A stretch of 51,697 bases of DNA. Origin: Deltaproteobacteria bacterium. GTDB taxonomy: Bacteria; Desulfobacterota; Dissulfuribacteria; Dissulfuribacterales; UBA3076. The notes under the pieces were generated by a model. The model was not told where the DNA came from and ran no database searches. It saw only the letters and a list, made by a program, of their open reading frames with translations. Position 1 is the stretch's first letter. The number at the start of each line of letters is the position of its first letter. Location of the stretch: NCBI GenBank assembly GCA_003194495.1, contig PQXE01000022.1:1-51697 (forward strand), read 5' to 3'. The position numbers and the translations under genes were made by a program. Shown here in pieces: positions 17,049 through 25,592 of the stretch.

Positions 17049-17124
17049 GCGGGTGTAGCTCAGATGGTAGAGTACAAGCTTCCCAAGCTTGGGGTCGCGG
17101 GTTCAAACCCCGTCGCCCGCTCCA
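17049..17124 (+). tRNA. tRNA-Gly (anticodon CCC)
   Basis: A 76-base cloverleaf: acceptor stem GCGGGTG/CGCCCGC, D-arm with AGCTC, anticodon stem CAAGC/GCTTG around loop TTCCCAA (anticodon CCC, reading GGG), T-arm with GGTTCAAACC, discriminator T and encoded CCA. U73 with this acceptor stem is characteristic of bacterial tRNA-Gly. It precedes rimP, comparable to the tRNA gene (metY) ahead of rimP-nusA-infB in Escherichia coli. Confidence 0.93.
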
Positions 17125-17253
17125 ACCCTTTTTGAGGTTCGTGCCTGCTCATGTCGATATTGGGTCGGCTGGGACGGATGTTTACTTCAATTAGTGGGGG
17201 TTTTCTTGGTATTGTGGTAGTAGCGTACAAATATCAATAATACTCTGCTAATG

Positions 17254-17281
17254 AAGTGGGCTTAGCCCACTTTATTTTTTT
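17254..17281 (+). terminator. Rho-independent terminator abutting the rimP start codon
   Basis: AAGTGGGC, loop TTA, GCCCACTT, then TATTTTTTT. The last T is the base directly before the rimP ATG. It should end the tRNA transcript and, if bypassed, lies where a rimP ribosome site would be. This looks like a leader attenuator for the rimP-nusA-infB operon. Confidence 0.8.
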
Positions 17282-17755
17282 ATGGTACTCAACAAAAAAA
17301 ACAAGGGACAACAAACAGAGGTCGTAAGGGCACTTGTTGAACCATTGGTGGCATATGCCGGCATGGAACTGATCGACGTGGAATATGGTCGCGAGCCTTC
17401 AGGTGTAATCCTGAGGCTTATCATAGACAAGCCTGGTGGAGTGACAATCGATGATTGCTCATACATCAATCGTCTGGCAGGCGATGTTCTGGATGTAAAG
17501 GATTCCGTGCCGGGGTCATACAATCTGGAGGTGTCTTCTCCGGGGATTAATCGACCACTTAAAAAAAAGGATGATTTTGAACGTTTTGCCGGTCAGAAGA
17601 TCTTGATCAAGACTAGGGAACCAATAGAAGGCCGCAGAAATTTTAAAGGGATTTTGAATGGGACAAAAGAAAATTTCATAGTCGTTTCCTCAGAAAAAAA
17701 GATTTTTAGTATTCCTTTCGATCTGGTAGCCAAGGCACGGCTGGATATAATTTAA
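17282..17755 (+). CDS. rimP: Ribosome maturation factor RimP
   Basis: 157 aa, the usual RimP length. 'GMELIDVEYGREPSGVILRLIIDKPGGVTIDDC' and 'YNLEVSSPGINRPLKKKDDFERFAGQKI' are the family signature, followed by the SH3-like C-terminal half. RimP assists 30S subunit assembly. It heads the classical rimP-nusA-infB order. The ATG has no Shine-Dalgarno sequence: the preceding bases are the T-tract of a terminator hairpin. No alternative start preserves the N-terminal helix, so initiation may be weak or controlled. Confidence 0.95.
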   Translation: MVLNKKNKGQQTEVVRALVEPLVAYAGMELIDVEYGREPSGVILRLIIDKPGGVTIDDCSYINRLAGDVLDVKDSVPGSYNLEVSSPGINRPLKKKDDFERFAGQKILIKTREPIEGRRNFKGILNGTKENFIVVSSEKKIFSIPFDLVAKARLDII

Positions 17756-17847
17756 TAGTATAGGAAATCCCATTTTATTGGCTATCAAATCAATAGGTTA
17801 TAAAAAGTCCGCCCGAAGGGCGCTAAGTTCATATTAAGGAATAAAAT

Positions 17848-19170
17848 ATGAGTTCAGAACTCAAGATGATCATAGATCAGGTATGCAGGGAAAAAGGGCT
17901 GAACCGTGATGTCCTTATTGCTGCCCTTGAGGAAGCAATTAAATCGGCTGTTAAAAAACGATACGGTGTACGTCTTGACCTGGAAGTCAATTTTAACAAT
18001 GCCCAAGGAGAAATTGAGGTATTTCAATATCGTACCGCAGTAGAAGAGGTGCATGACAAGGAATTAGAAATTTCCCTGGAAGAGGCTAAAGAGCTTGATT
18101 CCAAATGTGAATTGGAGGACTGCATCGGCACCAGAATGGATATTTCATCCCTGGGTCGAATAGCAGCCCAGTCAGCCAGACAGGTCATCATACAGAAGAT
18201 GAAGACTGCTGAAAGGGATCTTATTTATGAGGAATTCAAGGACCGGAAAGGCGAAGTCGTAAACGGCATTATTCAGCGCTACGAAAGGGGAAATGTCATA
18301 ATCAATCTTGGGCGTACAGAAGCTATTCTGCCCACATCCGAGCAGATTTCCAGCGAAAGCTACCGCCGTGGTGACAGGCTCCGTGCCTACATTATAGACG
18401 TGAAAGATACACAAAGGGAGCCCCAGATCGTTTTATCCAGGACCCATCCTGAATTCTTAATTAAGCTATTTGAGCTGGAAGTCCCGGAGATCTCTGATGG
18501 GATAGTTCAGATCATGGGAGTGAGCAGGGAACCCGGAAGCAGATCCAAGATCGCTGTAAGCTCCAGCGAATCTGATGTGGATCCCGTGGGGGCTTGTGTG
18601 GGAATGCGTGGATCAAGGGTCCAGGCAGTAGTTCAGGAACTCAGGGGCGAAAAAATAGATATAGTGCCGTGGAGTCCTGATCCGGCAAAGTATATCTACA
18701 ATGCCTTGGCCCCTGCCGAGTGCTCCAGGGTTATAGTAGATGATTCCAGCCAGTCACTGGAAGTTATCGTGCCGGATGACCAGCTCTCTCTTGCCATCGG
18801 ACGTCAGGGGCAAAATGTGCGTCTTGCAGCCAAACTCATGGGTTGGAGAATTGATGTAAGGAGTGAGACCCGCTATCAACACTACCAGGACCCTGACTAT
18901 TATTCATTATTAGAGATATCCGCTATGACAGAGAACATCGCGGACAAAATCTATGACTTGGGCGTCACTTCACTTGAACTTCTTGCTCAGGCTGATCCTG
19001 ATGAACTCACACAGGAAACCAACCTGAGTACGGAGTTGATAAGCTCATTAGTGGAAGAGGCCAAAAAGCTGATAGAAGAAAAGGAAACTAAGAAAGAGGA
19101 TGCCATAGCTGAAGAAACGGATACCGGTGAAGAGACCAGGACCGAAAAAGAGGATTTGCCTGAGATATAG
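17848..19170 (+). CDS. nusA: Transcription termination/antitermination factor NusA, 3' end altered by inserted element
   Basis: 440 aa: NusA N-terminal RNA-polymerase-binding domain (1-130), S1 domain (about 135-200), two KH domains ('VGACVGMRGSRVQAVVQEL', 'QLSLAIGRQGQNVRLAAKL'; about 230-345) and a C-terminal helix-hairpin-helix region (about 365-415) with an acidic tail. AAGGAA precedes the ATG. The TAG stop belongs to the left end of a 105-bp inverted-repeat element; the frame resumes directly beyond that element for 27 more acidic codons ending at 19354. The present protein is thus probably shorter at its extreme C-terminus than its ancestor. All core domains are intact. Confidence 0.95.
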   Translation: MSSELKMIIDQVCREKGLNRDVLIAALEEAIKSAVKKRYGVRLDLEVNFNNAQGEIEVFQYRTAVEEVHDKELEISLEEAKELDSKCELEDCIGTRMDISSLGRIAAQSARQVIIQKMKTAERDLIYEEFKDRKGEVVNGIIQRYERGNVIINLGRTEAILPTSEQISSESYRRGDRLRAYIIDVKDTQREPQIVLSRTHPEFLIKLFELEVPEISDGIVQIMGVSREPGSRSKIAVSSSESDVDPVGACVGMRGSRVQAVVQELRGEKIDIVPWSPDPAKYIYNALAPAECSRVIVDDSSQSLEVIVPDDQLSLAIGRQGQNVRLAAKLMGWRIDVRSETRYQHYQDPDYYSLLEISAMTENIADKIYDLGVTSLELLAQADPDELTQETNLSTELISSLVEEAKKLIEEKETKKEDAIAEETDTGEETRTEKEDLPEI

Positions 19171-19270
19171 ATTTCCATATATTCAATTTCACTGCGTTAT
19201 CGGTCGTCGGAGTATTACAATACGCCTTCCTCCCTCTGGCCTTGTGAAATTAAATATCTGAAAACCTATA
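19166..19270 (+). mobile_element. 105-bp MITE-like element, copy 1 (inside nusA 3' end)
   Basis: Begins TATAGATTTCCATATATTC and ends with the inverse of TATAGGTTTTCAGATATTT; the two 26-base arms match at 22 positions. The ends carry TA on both sides, the duplication typical of IS630/Tc1-mariner transposition (inference). Identical to copy 2 (33467-33571, opposite orientation) and one base different from copy 3 (35522-35626). No coding capacity. It supplies the present nusA stop codon. Confidence 0.85.
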
Positions 19271-19354
19271 GAAGAGAAGGCCGAGGATCACGAGTCGCAA
19301 AGTAATTCCGGACAAAATGTTCCGAACACACTGCACGAAGATTACGAGAAATAG
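19271..19354 (+). pseudogene. Displaced 3' tail of nusA
   Basis: Immediately after the element the nusA frame continues as EEKAEDHESQ... to ...LHEDYEK and a TAG. Composition (acidic, Gln/Asn/Ser rich) matches the NusA tail. Removing the element and one TA restores GAG-ATA-GAA-GAG in frame. It is no longer translated unless the stop is read through. Confidence 0.7.
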
Positions 19355-19683
19355 GACTTACTTGGTGATATGTCACAAGACATGTCTGCTTGCAGCTACA
19401 CGGCTAGACGAAAAAATTGAAGCAATGCGGCAGATAGGGTATTCTCAGTAGAATTACAAATCAATAGTACTTAAATTAAGCGATTAGCCTTTAGCGGTTA
19501 GCGATTAGTCTGATGATTACAGGATATTTTACTATTACAAACTTTTTCCCATTGGGTGTTATTTCTAATCAACCTAATGCTTTGATTTTTCAAAGCTAAA
19601 CGCTAATGGCTAATCGTTCAACTACATAAGAGCCTGACCGGCTCTTTTAAGAAAAGTTATGTTGCCGGGGGTTAAAGACAGGC
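19355..19683 (+). other. nusA-infB spacer: inverted repeats, small unrecognised frame, hairpin
   Basis: No ylxR or L7Ae gene, often found here, is recognisable. A 29-codon frame from TTG 19362 to 19451 (CHKTCLL...DEKIEAMRQIGYSQ) has protein-like composition but no recognised match. Then two arms related to GATTAGCCATTAGCGTTTAGC lie in inverted orientation (about 19475-19510 and 19590-19618). AAGAGCC-TGACC-GGCTCTT (19628-19646) followed by TT forms a hairpin 37 bases before infB and may attenuate it. Confidence 0.5.
19475..19619. repeat. Inverted pair of TTAGCCNTTAGCG-type repeats
   Basis: Left arm AAGCGATTAGCCTTTAGCGG, right arm the reverse complement of AACGATTAGCCATTAGCGTT. A third related arm (GCCATTAGCATTTAGCTTT) lies at about 35481-35502. 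This is a small dispersed repeat family of unknown origin. Confidence 0.6.
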
Positions 19684-22446
19684 ATGGCTAAAATCAGAGT
19701 CCATGAGCTGGCCAAGGAATTCGGAATAGCCAGCAAAGAGATGGCGACCAAGATCATGGATCTTGGCTACAACATCAAGAACTACATGAGTACGCTTGAG
19801 GACTACGAGGCCCGGGATATCCGCCACAAGTTCAAGGACAAAGCACACGCGGCAGAAAAGAAAGAACAAGAGGTCAAGCCCAAAACCACAGTGCGTCTCA
19901 GGCACCGAAAAATTACTCTCAAAAAGATTGTTCATCCAACTGAATCTGAAGAGAAGGTCGTTGCCAAGGTGTCTGTGAAAGAGGCTGAAAAGCCAATTGA
20001 TATAGGACATGAAACTACCACACCCAAGCCGGAAGAGGTTGCGGTGACGGAGGGAAAAGTTGAAGAGGTCATCCCTGTCGTCAGGGAAGAGGAAGAAAAT
20101 GAGGCTGAGGGAGAAGCGCCGGTTATTGAACAAGAGGTAACCGAGACCGCAACAGAAGTAGTGGAAGAGCCCCTACCTGAAAAACAGACTGCCAAGCCTA
20201 AAGTCGCTTCTAAACCCAAGATTGTAAAAAAAGGCAAAGTCGCTAAGCCCAAAAGCTTTGTAAAGATTCTTGATCGGCCGAGGATAGAAATTCCCCAGCA
20301 GCCAAACAATAAACCTAAAAGTCCTGCTCCTCGGGCTGAAAAGCCCTCTCACGCGGATGCACCTCCTGTAGGACCATCGCCCCCTTTAGTTGATATTGCC
20401 GTAGTCCCGGAAAAAAAGGACAGGAAAAAGGGCAAAAGAGTAGTCCAGATGTCAGAGTTGGGAGGATCGCTCAAAAAGCGTCGGGTTACTCCCAAACGAA
20501 GGGGAAAACAGAAACATATAGACAAAATTCTTGAAGAAGAACGCAATGTCACAGTATCCGGTCGGAAGAAAACCAGGGCTTCCGGGACCCATGGCGATTT
20601 AGGACAAAAGGGGGGAGTAGCTCCCCATCTCGGCACTGCGCCCCCCAAGGCAAGCAAACGAAAGTTTGCCATATATGAGACTGTTCAGGTAGGTGAGCTG
20701 GCCAAGCGGATGGGCGTCAAGGCAGGAGACGTTATAATGAAGCTCATGGGGCTGGACGTAATGGCCACGGTAAATCAGTCCATTGATTACGACGTAGCCA
20801 ACATTGTGGCATCCGGATTTGACTATGAGTTGGAGAAGAAGTCCGTGGCTGAAGACCTGGTCCATATGGAGGATGTCCATGAAGGCGAGTCTGTGCCAAG
20901 ACCTCCCGTGATTACAATTATGGGCCATGTAGATCATGGCAAGACTTCACTCCTGGATGCCATACGCAAAGCGGATGTAGCCTCAAGGGAGGCAGGTGGC
21001 ATCACCCAGCACATAGGCGCATATCACGTCACACTTCCTTCCGGCCAGGAAGTAGTCTTTCTGGATACCCCGGGCCATGAGGCATTTACAGCTATGAGGT
21101 CTCGCGGGGCCAAGATTACTGATATCGTAATCCTGCTGGTGGCAGCGGATGACGGCGTAATGGCCCAGACACGTGAGGCCATAGATCATGCTCGGGCAGC
21201 CGAGGTACCCATCATTGTAGCAATCAACAAGATCGACAAACCAGGGGCGAATCCGGAAAAGGTGAAGGGGGAACTTGCTGAATTGGGATTGATTCCGGAG
21301 GATTGGGGTGGAGAGACCATTTGCATCAACATCTCAGCCAAAGAAAAAATAGGAATCGAAGAACTGCTTGAGATGATGGCCCTCCAGGCCGAGGTGATGG
21401 AACTCAAGGCAGACCCCAACCGGCCTGCCAGAGGTCATGTGATAGAGGCGAAGCTGGACAAGGGGCGTGGCCCTGTGGCTACCCTGCTGATTTCAGAAGG
21501 GACGTTGCACATAGGTGACGCTCTGGTCTGCGGCATACACCACGGCAGAGTACGGGCCATGTTCGACGACAAGGGTGAAAGGATAAAGACTGCCGGCCCC
21601 TCCATGCCTGTGGCAATTCAGGGTCTCTCCGGCGTGCCGGAGGCAGGGAACGAATTCACAGTACTTTCTGACGACAAAAAGGCCAGAGAAGTGGCTGAGT
21701 ATCGCCACCTCAAGAACAGAGAGGTAGAATTGTTCAAGGGCAGCAAGGTAAGTCTGGAAAATGTCTTTGAAAAACTCCGGGAGGAAGAACTCAAGGAACT
21801 CAACATATTACTCAAGACAGATGTTCAGGGCTCTGTAGAGGCCCTTCTAGAGGCATTGAGCAAGCTCAGCACTCAAGAGATAAAGGTGAATTTCGTCAGG
21901 AGCGGTATCGGGGCCATTACCGAATCCGACGTCTTGCTGGCATCTGCCTCAGATGCCATCATCATAGGCTTTAATGTAAAACCCAGCCCGCAGGCGAAGA
22001 CCTTGGCCGAGCGGGAACATGTGGACATCCGTTTCTATGATATCATTTACCATGCCATGGAGGAGATTAAAAGCGCCATGGTCGGGCTGTTGGAACCTGT
22101 TTATAAGGAGAAGACCCTGGGACGCGCCGAGGTGCGTGACGTCTTCCACATTGCCAAAGTCGGTACAGTGGCGGGGAGCTATGTGTTGGATGGCTTGATC
22201 CAGAGAAATGTTCAGGCCAGGCTCTTAAGAGACAACGTTGTGGTCTATAACGGCAAGATAGCGTCTCTTCGTCGATTTAAAGAGGACGTAAAAGAAATCC
22301 AGGCCGGGTATGAATGCGGAATCGGCCTTGAAAGGTTCAATGACGTAAAAACAGGAGACATAATAGAGGCCTATGTAATGGAAGAAAAAGCCCCGGTCCT
22401 TGGAGAACCTTTATCTAATGCCGGGGAGAAGAAAACTTCTGATTGA
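19684..22446 (+). CDS. infB: Translation initiation factor IF-2
   Basis: 920 aa. An N-terminal IF2 subdomain (1-55) is followed by a long Lys/Glu/Pro/Val-rich linker (about 60-330), a second IF2_N segment ('[21 protein letters not shown]'), and the GTPase core: GHVDHGKTS near residue 415, DTPGHEAF near 460, NKIDKPGA near 515. Domains II-IV complete the protein through '[21 protein letters not shown]'. It delivers initiator tRNA to the 30S subunit. The upstream ribosome site is weak (GGGGGT 11 bases before ATG). Confidence 0.97.
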   Translation: MAKIRVHELAKEFGIASKEMATKIMDLGYNIKNYMSTLEDYEARDIRHKFKDKAHAAEKKEQEVKPKTTVRLRHRKITLKKIVHPTESEEKVVAKVSVKEAEKPIDIGHETTTPKPEEVAVTEGKVEEVIPVVREEEENEAEGEAPVIEQEVTETATEVVEEPLPEKQTAKPKVASKPKIVKKGKVAKPKSFVKILDRPRIEIPQQPNNKPKSPAPRAEKPSHADAPPVGPSPPLVDIAVVPEKKDRKKGKRVVQMSELGGSLKKRRVTPKRRGKQKHIDKILEEERNVTVSGRKKTRASGTHGDLGQKGGVAPHLGTAPPKASKRKFAIYETVQVGELAKRMGVKAGDVIMKLMGLDVMATVNQSIDYDVANIVASGFDYELEKKSVAEDLVHMEDVHEGESVPRPPVITIMGHVDHGKTSLLDAIRKADVASREAGGITQHIGAYHVTLPSGQEVVFLDTPGHEAFTAMRSRGAKITDIVILLVAADDGVMAQTREAIDHARAAEVPIIVAINKIDKPGANPEKVKGELAELGLIPEDWGGETICINISAKEKIGIEELLEMMALQAEVMELKADPNRPARGHVIEAKLDKGRGPVATLLISEGTLHIGDALVCGIHHGRVRAMFDDKGERIKTAGPSMPVAIQGLSGVPEAGNEFTVLSDDKKAREVAEYRHLKNREVELFKGSKVSLENVFEKLREEELKELNILLKTDVQGSVEALLEALSKLSTQEIKVNFVRSGIGAITESDVLLASASDAIIIGFNVKPSPQAKTLAEREHVDIRFYDIIYHAMEEIKSAMVGLLEPVYKEKTLGRAEVRDVFHIAKVGTVAGSYVLDGLIQRNVQARLLRDNVVVYNGKIASLRRFKEDVKEIQAGYECGIGLERFNDVKTGDIIEAYVMEEKAPVLGEPLSNAGEKKTSD

Positions 22447-22449
22447 TAA

Positions 22450-22743
22450 ATGATCGTTGGGATAATCAGGCTTAGGGTAAGATTGCCCGGAAACCATTCG
22501 CTAAAGGGGAAACGGGGTGTGGTTAAGAGTTTGATCAGCCAGGTGCGTAGCCGTTTTAATGTAGCTGTATCAGAAATAGCCATGAACGATGTATGGCAAA
22601 GGGCGGAAATAGGAATATCCACAATAGGAAATAGCCGGGCAATAATCAACTCCGTCCTGGATAAGATCCTGGAATTCATTGAAAGGACTTGTTTGGTAGA
22701 GATTATTGATACAGATATCGAAATTATTCACATGGGAAAATAA
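22450..22743 (+). CDS. DUF503 (YlxP-like) protein
   Basis: 97 aa, full family length. 'MIVGIIRLRVRLPGNHSLKGKRGVVKSL' with the invariant SLK.KR motif and 'FNVAVSEIAMNDVWQRAEIGIS' identify DUF503. In Firmicutes and many others this gene sits between infB and rbfA, as here. Molecular function is not established; a ribosome-associated role is suspected. It begins three bases after the infB stop. Confidence 0.92.
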   Translation: MIVGIIRLRVRLPGNHSLKGKRGVVKSLISQVRSRFNVAVSEIAMNDVWQRAEIGISTIGNSRAIINSVLDKILEFIERTCLVEIIDTDIEIIHMGK

Positions 22744-22753
22744 GAAGACAATC

Positions 22754-23122
22754 ATGCCCCACATGTTCCCCCGTTCCAGACGGATAGAGGATCTCCTCAG
22801 GAAAGAAATGGCAGACATGCTGCTTGGTGAAATTAAGGATCCAAGGATCCAGGGGCTGGTGACCATAATGCAGGTAAAGGTCTCAGAAGACCTCCGTCAC
22901 GCAAAGTTCTTTGTTTCGGTCCTTGGAAAAGGGGCTGAAAGAGAATCTGTGCTGGAAGGACTGAATAAGGCTAAGGGCTTCATACGGCGAACACTGGGAC
23001 ACCGCCTTGACCTCAGACGGATACCTGAACTGCACTTTCAACTGGACCGGAGCCTGGATGACCAGGAAAAGATTGAAAGGCTCCTTGCCGGTGTGCAAAC
23101 CGGCCAACAGACAGAGAATTGA
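22754..23122 (+). CDS. rbfA: Ribosome-binding factor A
   Basis: 122 aa. 'RSRRIEDLLRKEMADMLLGEIKDPR' and 'VKVSEDLRHAKFFVSVLG' with 'RIPELHFQLDRSLDDQEKIERLL' are the RbfA KH-like fold. It matures the 30S subunit and helps cold adaptation. The ATG at 22754 is preferred: it lies beyond the DUF503 stop and gives the usual N-terminus. The stop overlaps the TTG start of the next gene. Confidence 0.94.
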   Translation: MPHMFPRSRRIEDLLRKEMADMLLGEIKDPRIQGLVTIMQVKVSEDLRHAKFFVSVLGKGAERESVLEGLNKAKGFIRRTLGHRLDLRRIPELHFQLDRSLDDQEKIERLLAGVQTGQQTEN

Positions 23123-24174
23123 AAAACACTGTGACTGAAGTTTTACCCAAAGACACCAAGACACTGAAGGCTGCGGTAGATGCCATTAATGCATCTGATC
23201 GTCTCCTTTTGACCTGTCATGTCAAGCCGGACGGAGATGCTTTGGGTTCTGTATTGGGTCTGGGCCTTGCTCTTAAGGACGCGGGAAGAGACGTAACCCT
23301 TTTCATTGAAGAACCTGCGCCTGCTTCACTTCAATTTCTCCCCGGCTCTCAGTACCTTGTCAATGAAGTGGCCGATCCGCTGCCTGAAAAGACCACTTTG
23401 GTGGTCCTTGACTGCAATGAACCCCACCGGATCGGAAAGCAGGCACAAAGGTTGATAGAACAGGCCTCACTTATTGTGGTTCTGGATCATCACCTGAGCC
23501 ATGCCCCGTTTTGTGCCCAAACTTTGGGAACAAAACATCCTCATTGCATAAGCTATATATCTACGGATATTTTTGCCGCAGGGGCCATAGTCCTGTGGAT
23601 CATCAAAGGACTTGGATGGCCTATAACAAAAGATATCGCCACAAATATCTATGCTGCCATATTGTCAGATACAGGGTGTTTCCGTCATAGTAATACGAAC
23701 GAGACAGCTTTCCGGATGGCCGGAGACCTCGTGGCCCACGGCGCAAATTCTTATGCCGTTGCGGACCAACTTTATCAAAACTATTCTCTATGCAGACAAA
23801 ACCTTTTATGCCTTGTATTAAGGACCATTGAGGTAAGGGGGCATGGCAAGATAGGTCTTCTTCAGGCTACTCCTGAGATGTTTCGTGTCAGTGGAGCAAC
23901 GGAGCACGACACAGATGATTTTGTAGGGCATGTCCGGTGCATAGATACAGTAGAGGTTGCTATTTTTATAAAGGAGTTCTATGCCGGACAGGTATCTGTC
24001 AGCATGAGGTCAAAATCAGTCTTTAATGTGGCAAAACTGGCAAAAAAATTTGGAGGCGGCGGGCATTTTCACGCGGCAGGTTTTCGCAAGACCGGGACAG
24101 CAGCCAAAATTAGAGAAATTCTGTTAAATCAAATAAATGCCTGTTTTGAAGGCTTGGAAACAGCCGATGCTTGA
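23119..24174 (+). CDS. nrnA: DHH-family phosphoesterase, NrnA-like (oligoribonuclease/pAp phosphatase)
   Basis: 351 aa. Motifs of the DHH/DHHA1 superfamily are present: 'CHVKPDGDALGSVLG' near 35-48, 'VLDCNEPHR' near 97, 'VVLDHHLSH' near 121, and the DHHA1 'GGGGHFHAAGF' at the C-terminus. NrnA degrades short RNA oligomers and pAp. Start TTG at 23119 overlaps the rbfA stop (TTGA); a GTG at 23131 is an alternative. Its place between rbfA and truB is common in bacteria. Confidence 0.9.
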   Translation: MKNTVTEVLPKDTKTLKAAVDAINASDRLLLTCHVKPDGDALGSVLGLGLALKDAGRDVTLFIEEPAPASLQFLPGSQYLVNEVADPLPEKTTLVVLDCNEPHRIGKQAQRLIEQASLIVVLDHHLSHAPFCAQTLGTKHPHCISYISTDIFAAGAIVLWIIKGLGWPITKDIATNIYAAILSDTGCFRHSNTNETAFRMAGDLVAHGANSYAVADQLYQNYSLCRQNLLCLVLRTIEVRGHGKIGLLQATPEMFRVSGATEHDTDDFVGHVRCIDTVEVAIFIKEFYAGQVSVSMRSKSVFNVAKLAKKFGGGGHFHAAGFRKTGTAAKIREILLNQINACFEGLETADA

Positions 24175-25159
24175 TGGTATCCTGGTAATGGACAAGGCAT
24201 TGGGCATGACGTCCTTCCAAATGGTTCAGGATGTTCGCAAAAGGCTTAAGGTCAAAAAAGCCGGACATGCAGGTACCCTTGATCCACTTGCCACAGGTGT
24301 ATTGCCCATATGTCTGGGACGAGCCACAAAGATCGTCCAGTTTATTATGGCAGGTCACAAGGTATATCAAGGGACTATGTTCCTTGGAGTAGCTACCGAC
24401 ACATACGATGCAGCAGGAAAAATCACGGAACAGAAACCTTTACCCCTAAGTCTTGACTTAATTTCTTTACAAAAGGCTGCCAAAGAATTTACAGGCAGGC
24501 TTCTTCAGCCGCCCCCGCCATTTTCGGCAGCCAAGCATAAAGGGAAACCATTATACAAATTCGCACGTCAGGGAATAATGGTCCAAAAAGAGCCCAAGCC
24601 GGTGCAGGTATTCTCTTTTGAGATCCTTGAAATAAGGTTACCCGAAGTAGACTTCAGAGTACACTGCTCAAAGGGTACCTATGTGAGATCACTTGTACAT
24701 GATTTGGGATCAAATCTGGGTTGCGGCGGTCATGTGACGAGACTGCGAAGGACCCGAAACGGACCCTTCAACATAGAGCATGCCCTTAAAGTGGAGACCC
24801 TGGACAAAATTCTTAAAAGCAAAAGGCTTTCAGATGTCCTTATTCCTATCGGTAAGGCATTGGCTCACATCCCTGCCGTTGAGATAGATAATGAGATGGC
24901 AACAGAGCTAAGGAATGGACGTCCAATTTTTGTAGACAGGCTCAAGGATCTAATGGAATCGCAAGGCCATGAGTCAGATATGGAGATGCCTTATCTGCGC
25001 CTTCTTCTTTGCCGGCCGCCTTATATAAAAAATGGTCCAAGCCTGCAGGAAAAAGATCTGGTATCCGTGGTGGCATGGCCCAAAGCGCTGAAACCGGATG
25101 GCCACAAAATACTGCGTCCCATAAAAGTCTGGCCAAAAGAATATGCTATTACAAATTAA
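24167..25159 (+). CDS. truB: tRNA pseudouridine(55) synthase TruB
   Basis: 330 aa. 'GHAGTLDPLATGVLPICLGRATK' carries the catalytic aspartate (D39) in the TruB motif; 'GTYVRSLVHDLG' and the C-terminal PUA-like region are present. Makes pseudouridine 55 in the T-loop of tRNAs. Start ATG at 24167 with GGAA upstream, overlapping the nrnA stop by eight bases. Confidence 0.95.
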   Translation: MLDGILVMDKALGMTSFQMVQDVRKRLKVKKAGHAGTLDPLATGVLPICLGRATKIVQFIMAGHKVYQGTMFLGVATDTYDAAGKITEQKPLPLSLDLISLQKAAKEFTGRLLQPPPPFSAAKHKGKPLYKFARQGIMVQKEPKPVQVFSFEILEIRLPEVDFRVHCSKGTYVRSLVHDLGSNLGCGGHVTRLRRTRNGPFNIEHALKVETLDKILKSKRLSDVLIPIGKALAHIPAVEIDNEMATELRNGRPIFVDRLKDLMESQGHESDMEMPYLRLLLCRPPYIKNGPSLQEKDLVSVVAWPKALKPDGHKILRPIKVWPKEYAITN

Positions 25160-25204
25160 ATAAGAAATATCAAATCGCAGTTATAGTGAAGGAGGAAAAA
25201 ATAG

Positions 25205-25474
25205 GTGGTGTTGGATCCAGAACGTAAGAAAGAAATTATAGAGAATTTCCAAACCCACGGGACTGACACTGGGTCCCCTGAGGTTCAGATAGCCCTGTTG
25301 AGTTCCCGTATCGGCTATCTCACCGAGCACTTCAATATCCACAAGAAGGATCACGGCTCAAGACGCGGCCTGTTAAAACTTGTAGGCCAGAGAAGGAGGT
25401 TGCTCGACTACCTCAAGAACCAGGATGTGGGGCGGTACAGAAAAATTATAAAGGAACTGGGAATCCGCAAGTAA
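25205..25474 (+). CDS. rpsO: Small ribosomal subunit protein uS15
   Basis: 89 aa, exactly the usual length. '[20 protein letters not shown]', '[25 protein letters not shown]' are diagnostic. Binds 16S rRNA early in assembly. GTG at 25205 with GGAGG nine bases upstream; a second GTG follows directly and could also serve. truB-rpsO-pnp is the common bacterial order. Confidence 0.97.
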   Translation: MVLDPERKKEIIENFQTHGTDTGSPEVQIALLSSRIGYLTEHFNIHKKDHGSRRGLLKLVGQRRRLLDYLKNQDVGRYRKIIKELGIRK

Positions 25475-25479
25475 CACGA

Positions 25480-25530
25480 TGTGACCGTTTACACTTCTTT
25501 GCAGTCGACAGACATGGAGTGAGAACTGCG
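25480..25530 (+). repeat. Degenerate GTAACCGTTCAC-family repeat after rpsO
   Basis: GTGACCGTTTACACTTCTTT then GCAGTCGACAGAC, matching GTAACCGTTCACACTCCCTG then GCAGCCGACAGG of the copies at 13306 and 33790 with several substitutions. It starts about eight bases after the rpsO stop and may act as a spacer between rpsO and pnp. Confidence 0.55.
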
Positions 25531-25592
25531 GATTTAATACACTGAACTTGTAACTCTCTTGGTTGTTGCAGGATAATAGGACCTCAAAACAG

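Noticed and set aside
19672-20133. Minus-strand frame rich in Phe and Leu opposite infB
   Set aside because: Shadow of the Lys/Glu-rich IF-2 linker; no ribosome site or membrane-protein family signature.
25475-25592. A possible riboswitch or uS15 binding site in the rpsO-pnp spacer
   Set aside because: The sequence is mostly a degenerate GTAACC repeat; no known motif could be recognised by eye.
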